A stretch of 64,000 nucleotides of DNA, from positions 34,973,445 through 35,037,444 of the forward strand of contig CM018690.1 of assembly GCA_009363875.1 (NCBI GenBank). The letters are read 5' to 3'. The position numbers were made by a program, and so were the translations under genes. Each line of letters starts with the position of its first letter. Positions within the stretch are counted from its first letter, which is position 1. The DNA comes from Mikania micrantha (lineage: Eukaryota > Streptophyta > Magnoliopsida > Asterales > Asteraceae). The notes under the pieces are model-generated. The model worked only from the letters and a program-made list of their open reading frames with translations, did no database searches and was not told the DNA's origin. Below are positions 59,211-64,000 of this stretch, piece by piece.

Positions 59211-59476
59211 CTTCTCAATACACATGAATGTGTTTTTGAATTTATGAAATTACAATAATAATTTCTAAAAGGGTTCCTAGACATTTTACTCATATTTTAC
59301 AAAAAAAATAATAATAAATAACTAGCGTTTGTATTAGTACCTAAGAGTGTTACTGATTAAACTTCACAAGTTTCAAACTTGTTACTGCAAAAAGTTAGCA
59401 CCCAAACTTGAGAAACATGTTAAACCATAAGGACTATTGTTGTATTTCTTAAATATATGAATAAAAAATAGCGAGT

Positions 59477-59772
59477 TAGAGGTGAAGGTGAACAAAAAAA
59501 ACGATTTGGGTTCTCAAACCGGTTCCCAAACCGGTCTGAACCGCCGGACTGGCATAGGTTTGACATCTTCATCTCCCAAACCGGTTTCCAAACCGGTTTC
59601 AACCCCAACAAACCGGTTTCAAACATATCCAAACCGGTTCTATAGGTTTGACATCCTCTTCTCCCAAACCGAATCGGTTTTCACCCAAACCGGTTTTGAC
59701 AATCCGTTGACCAAACCGAATCGGTTCTCAAACCGAACCGGTTTGGGGAAAAAAACCGGTTTGTGCAACCCT
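59477..59772. repeat. AAACCGGTT-rich repeat, possible hAT-like MITE
   Basis: Around 15 occurrences of AAACCGGTT and variants in 300 bp. The left edge AGAGGTGAAGG and the right edge TGCAACCCTA (reverse complement TAGGGTTGCA) look like hAT ends. Flanks GAGTTAGA and TATTTAGA agree in 6 of 8 positions, which is suggestive only. Compare the similar repeat at 3065-3620. Confidence 0.45.
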
Positions 59773-60280
59773 ATTTAGAGGACACAACCTAATTTAGATG
59801 AAATGACGTGCTTAAGAACATTCAAGTTAGGCTTAAATACTTGTGTATTACACAAACTAAATAAAAAAACGATAATTTTAATCATTATTTTAACTATTTT
59901 TATAATTAATTTTATATTAAATATCTACAAATATATTTTTAGAATTATTATTATTATTTCATATGATAAAAAATGAGAAAAATCAAAATAAGAACATTTA
60001 TCATCTCATTTAATATAAAATACAAACGGTAAAATAAATTGAGAAAAATACATTTTAGACCCTTTAACTTTACATATATATAAATACTAGACTATAAACA
60101 ATAATACAAAACACCCCTAAACTTGATATGTAGTTTATCTATCATAACAAAAGAACTCATTTTGTAACTTTTGACATGGATTGTGGACGAAAAATGCAAA
60201 ATATTAAAAAAAACAGTATATACAGCCGAATCACTAAAATAAATATTTAACAAAAGGACATCCACTACTGATTACTCTGT
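59773..60280. other. AT-rich upstream region of the HD-Zip gene
   Basis: Very AT-rich with no ORF or clear element. It probably includes distal promoter sequence for the HD-Zip I gene; I see no motif that I would name. Confidence 0.4.
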
Positions 60281-60291
60281 TGTTCTTGTGC

Positions 60292-60301
60292 TTATATATA
60301 T
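60292..60301 (+). promoter_or_regulatory. TATA box of the HD-Zip I gene
   Basis: TTATATATAT followed by ATTACTACTTC, about 190 bp before the upstream ORF and 440 bp before the main ATG. Transcription would begin roughly 30 bp further on. Confidence 0.5.
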
Positions 60302-60481
60302 TATTACTACTTCAAACCCTTCATTTATCATCATTTCCATATTTTTACACAAAACATATAAACAACAATATAATTACAATACTCTCTCTCCGAATCTGTC
60401 ATCCTTTTTGGCTAACTTTTCTGTTCATTGTTCGCTGATCGGAGGGTGCCGGACTTCCGACGGCCGGCGGGGAATTGTGTT

Positions 60482-60565
60482 ATGATGGGTGTGACCAACA
60501 GGTGTTCGCATACTTCCCATATCACCGAGATCATCATCACCAGCTTCTTCCGCCACAAGATTTAA
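60482..60565 (+). CDS. Upstream ORF (27 aa) in the HD-Zip I leader
   Basis: ATG ATG start, then GVTNRCSHTSHITEIIITSF and a short basic end, stop TAA at 60563-60565. It lies about 170 bp before the main ATG. The ATHB1/HAT5 mRNA of other plants is known to have a conserved-peptide uORF (CPuORF33) that represses translation of the main frame; position, size and gene context match that. I cannot align the peptide here, so identity with CPuORF33 is an inference. Further short ATG-stop frames occur between 60640 and 60700. Confidence 0.65.
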   Translation: MMGVTNRCSHTSHITEIIITSFFRHKI

Positions 60566-60732
60566 ACAAACTCATCTCTCAAATAGTTATTCAGATTAAC
60601 AAGATTAAGTTTTTATTGTTCCAAAATCCAAGAAACCAGCATCTTGATTATGTAATACTTATGATTAATAATGGTTGATTGAGTAATTGATAGTAACACC
60701 CAATATCTGGTGGGTACTGTTTTAGTGGTGCC

Positions 60733-62102
60733 ATGGCAGCTCGGAGCTTTCTCTACGGTGGTGATTCTGGTGGTGATGACGTCGGTGATGGTGGTGGTGG
60801 TGGTGGTGGTGGTTTTAGCTCTGTTATGCTAACAAACAAGAGGATGTCTTCTTCTTCTTCTAAGCCTCTTGATTCCTTCTTTGTCTCTGGATCATCTCAT
60901 TCTTTCGTAGGTAATTTTCTTGATAATTTTCTTGATATTTACATTTTTAGATCATATTCTGTTGTGAAATTTATCATGTTTGTTGATTCACTGTTTCATG
61001 TTCTTTTATGTTTTGATGAAAACAAGAATCTTTAGATCCAACAAATCCATTATTTATGCTCATCAAGAAAACACATGGGCCTAAATCTTTATGGTTGACT
61101 TTTACAATCATTACATAATTAGACATAACAACTGTGTTCATGATCTTCCTGTTGTAATATCACCAGGCTCCAGATCAATGGTTAGTTTTGAGGATAAAAG
61201 AAATGGATCAAGTAGCTTGTTTTTTCGAACATTTGATCAAGAAGACAATGGTGATGATGAATATGATGATTACCTTCACCATCCAGAGAAAAAAAGGCGA
61301 CTCAAGGCCGATCAAGTTCAGTTTTTGGAGAAAAGTTTCGAGACAGAAAACAAGCTCGAGCCCGAACGAAAGATTCAATTAGCGAAAGAACTCGGGTTGC
61401 AGCCTAGACAGATTGCAATCTGGTTCCAGAACCGCCGGGCTCGGTGGAAAACAAAACAGCTCGAGAAAGACTATGATCTTCTCCAAGAAAGCTACAACCA
61501 ACTAAAGGCAAATTATGAGAATCTACTTCAAGAAAATGAAAATCTTAAATCTGAGGTAACAAACAAACAAACGTACCTAGTTAAAGTAGTTACACATAAT
61601 CTTAAAATTCATGGAAAAAAATATGGTAAAAATGTAATCTTTACTAATGTTTTGTATTTAGGTTCTTGATTTAAGTGAAAAATTACTTCTGCAAGAAACT
61701 GTTAAAGGGACCTCGGATTCATCAAGTACTAAAAGCCCATCAGAGTCACTACAACAGGAACAGATGGCAGATTGTTTGAACAATGAAGATGTATCTAATG
61801 CCTCAAATGTTGTTGTCAAAACTGTTGTGAGTGAGTCAACCAGCCCGAGGTGTGTAGATATGACCCAATCTCTATTGGAGCATGGCGATTCGTCTAATTT
61901 GTTCGAACAAGATCAGAGTGATGGATCTTTGGATGAAGAAGATAACTTTGGGAAAATGTTTGCAACTCCTGTTAGTGGTTACATGTTGCCAAAGATTGAA
62001 AATGGTGATTACCCAGAACTAGATGCTGTGAATTCTTGCTACCTTGGGTTCCATGATCATGATGATAATGAAGAACAATCGTTTGGTTTTTGGCCTTACT
62101 GA
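60733..62102 (+). CDS. HAT5: HD-Zip class I transcription factor, HAT5/ATHB1-like (335 aa)
   Basis: Nuclear DNA-binding protein that acts as a dimer, by family on CAATNATTG sites. Exons 60733-60910, 61167-61555 and 61662-62102, with GT-AG introns in consistent phase. Residues 1-60 are Gly- and Ser-rich; residues 83-100 are acidic. The homeodomain is about 101-157, with recognition helix WFQNRRARWK at 145-154 and the conserved LEPERK at 123-128. The leucine zipper follows at once, with Leu158, 165, 172, 179, 186 and 193 in exact heptads. The START domain of classes III and IV is absent, and so is the CPSCE motif of class II. KSFETENKLEPERK and the zipper start resemble HAT5/ATHB1 more than ATHB5/6 or ATHB13, as I remember them. 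The acidic tail ends in an aromatic FGFWPY. A uORF precedes the gene. No breaks seen. The HAT5 symbol is a best subgroup guess. Confidence 0.92.
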
Positions 62103-62167
62103 GTTAACTCAGTGACCAAGTTTGTTATATATTCTTCATGAAATTTATCAAGAGTAATGTAGAAAGG

Positions 62168-62248
62168 AATAAAGTCCCAACTTGTTACACCCTCAATCCA
62201 TGAGTGGTGATATTGGTTTGTATTTTCATTTTGTATGAAAGTAATAAA
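62168..62248 (+). terminator. Likely polyadenylation signals of the HD-Zip I gene
   Basis: AATAAA at 62168-62173 and again at 62243-62248, 66 and 141 bp after the stop codon, the second preceded by a T-rich strip. Confidence 0.5.
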
Positions 62249-62309
62249 TATGTACAAGTCTAAGAGTTGAATTTTGGAACATATCAAGTTTAAGTCTAAA
62301 AAGTATTTC

Positions 62310-64000
62310 AAAGCCTATTTTAAGTAAATGAATTAAATGTAAGGATTTGGATTCATATATCAATTTCTAAAGTTTTAGCAATAAAGCAAAGATAATATAC
62401 AAAAGTTAAGTAGTTTAGAACTACAATCTTTTAGTATTATACATACATACATATATATATGTATATATATGCAAATATACTTGAAGAAAATTCCAATGTA
62501 ACACTAGACTAACTCACCTTTTAACATTGGAAGTTAGTGGCTTGTTCACTTTATGAATAGTGATCTCACTTGAACTGTCAAAATCTATCTTTCTACTTGA
62601 TTTTCAAACCTTATGGCTGCCACATAGAAGAGGGCATAAAGAAACAAAATTTGATCACGAAATCTCATTAATTAGTAGTCCTTTAAAAATATTACAACAT
62701 TCTATATAGTGATACATCATTAGTTACATATGCTCAAAAATATAAAAAATATATATATTTTTAACAACAATATATAGCTCTCTCAAATACTATTTTTTTG
62801 GAAATTAGGTTTACGTTTTTATTATAAAACAATAATCAAATACAAATAATAACGATACTCTCGTTATTAGTAAGAAAACATTACCGGTTACACTATTAAA
62901 ATAGAAGAATATAAGTTACTAATTTACATACCAAACGTTTTTTGATCCATGTCTTTGTTGGGCACTTCAAATAGCCTCCTTAATTAGAGAATGATTAATA
63001 TTGAGTTTTCAATCAAGTATCTTGACGAGCCAGTAACAAATGCTTCAAGAATACCTTTTATAGCTTTCAACCATGTCTTCCACCTATTCTTCATTAGCAT
63101 GGAGTATACATATCGATGATTATAGTTGAGACACGTATTCAATATATACGCTTTTTCTAAAATAGATTTCGCGTCTCTTCTCAAGACGAACGCGTCTGTC
63201 TCCCAAAATACAACAACCAAAACAGTATGTATACTGTCAGAATTAACCTAGCACCTAAAAGTGTATATGAAACAAGAGATAGTAGAATCTAAAATGTAGG
63301 AAATTCTATAGTGTATGTAAATCATGTATCATTCTATTTTCCACCATCTTAACAAGACATATTATATGTCTTGTATTTATACTACATAAAGCTCATGTCA
63401 AAAGTCATGATTTAATACCTTTAATCAAAACATGCAATTTGAAAGGTCTTGATTTAATTGAGTAATATGAAAAGTCTTGATTTTAATTCGTATTAAATTT
63501 GAGGCTACTCAAATTTCCAACAATTTTATACAATGCTTTGTGTTTATTTGTATCATTCATGCATTTGAAGGATAGGGGAGACCAAAGATCAAAGGTTCAA
63601 AAGAAAAGGAGTCACAATATTAAACATTTTTGTATGTAATTGGTGATTGCTAGCAAGTTAGTAACAACTGTAAAGTTGAAAGCCACCTAGATTAGAAAGA
63701 AATAAAGAGGTGATCAATACATAGATTAGTGAGATGATTTTTGGGGATATCTTTCAACTTGTATGAAGATGGAATCTTAAGTAACTTTACATCATTGGAG
63801 AGAAACTATTTAGGTTTCGTAAGGACTTTGAGAAGATGAGAGTATTTCAGTCTTACTATTCTCATAATTTTACGTCATTGTTACATACATCCTATATGTA
63901 CAAATATATGTGCATGTGTATATTGTGTGTATTTTGAACACAACTTTTGATGGGAGGGCAAGTAATAAATGTTGGAGGATTTTGTAACATCTCTATGAAC
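62310..64000. other. AT-rich intergenic DNA
   Basis: A small TACA/TA microsatellite lies at 62440-62470. The 78-codon minus ORF at 62984-63220 (VFWETDAFVLRRDAKSILEK) is not recognised and has no upstream signals that I would trust. Nothing else supported. Confidence 0.4.

Noticed and set aside
62984..63220. 78-codon minus ORF as a gene
   Set aside because: No recognisable family, no upstream signals, AT-rich surroundings; left as unexplained.

Overview
The window is plant nuclear DNA. It has spliced genes with GT-AG introns, is AT-rich, and is dominated by plant transposon families: a Ty3/gypsy element of Tekay/Del type with a chromodomain, a FAR1/Mutator-like element carrying an Ulp1 protease gene, hAT and Tourist MITEs, and very large solo LTRs. 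The single intact host gene is an HD-Zip I transcription factor. A eudicot is certain enough; an Asteraceae origin is my impression from the transposon style and is not proven by the sequence.

Layout. 1-6139: old AT-rich DNA with decayed duplications, three MITEs (4190-4387, 5077-5265, 5588-5892) and a scrap of possible exon. 6145-13294: a 7.15-kb LTR element on the minus strand with no gag-pol, LTRs of 803 and 786 bp, TSD TTTTC, and an internal 96-bp tandem array. 14685-17634: three inverted-repeat elements lined up end to end, separated only by (TA)n tracts. 17645-42477: a 24.8-kb Mutator-like element starting in the next TA tract, with similar inverted ends. It carries a Ulp1-type (C48) protease gene of about 26 exons on plus and a FAR1/MULE transposase gene of 7 exons on minus, converging on each other. 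The protease gene is split by an LTR-like insertion (22637-33433), which is itself split by a Tekay/Del retrotransposon (22890-32635) with 2382-bp LTRs. 45057-46123: a smaller TA-bounded element whose end resembles the MULE end. 46182-50155 and 53330-57816: two related giant solo LTRs in opposite orientation, each with a perfect 5-bp TSD. Between them, 50389-51632 is a Pack-MULE (9-bp TSD, about 255-bp TIRs) carrying a MYC2-like gene fragment. 60290-62250: the HD-Zip I gene (HAT5/ATHB1 type, 335 aa, 3 exons) with an upstream ORF in its leader. 62310-64000: AT-rich, no gene seen.

State of the genes. The HD-Zip I gene looks intact. The MULE transposase has two in-frame stops, the Ulp1 gene has two homopolymer frameshifts, one stop and the retrotransposon split, and the Tekay polyprotein has one frameshift near the RNase H/integrase junction although its LTRs appear identical.

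Most interesting points: the set of elements bounded by (TA)n and sharing TATAGGG ends with a potential autonomous relative in the same window; the Ulp1 gene built from many symmetric phase-1 mini-exons with a recurring DGxxWSLGxSQ module; the MYC2-carrying Pack-MULE with an ORF running from one TIR into the other; and the uORF of the HD-Zip gene.
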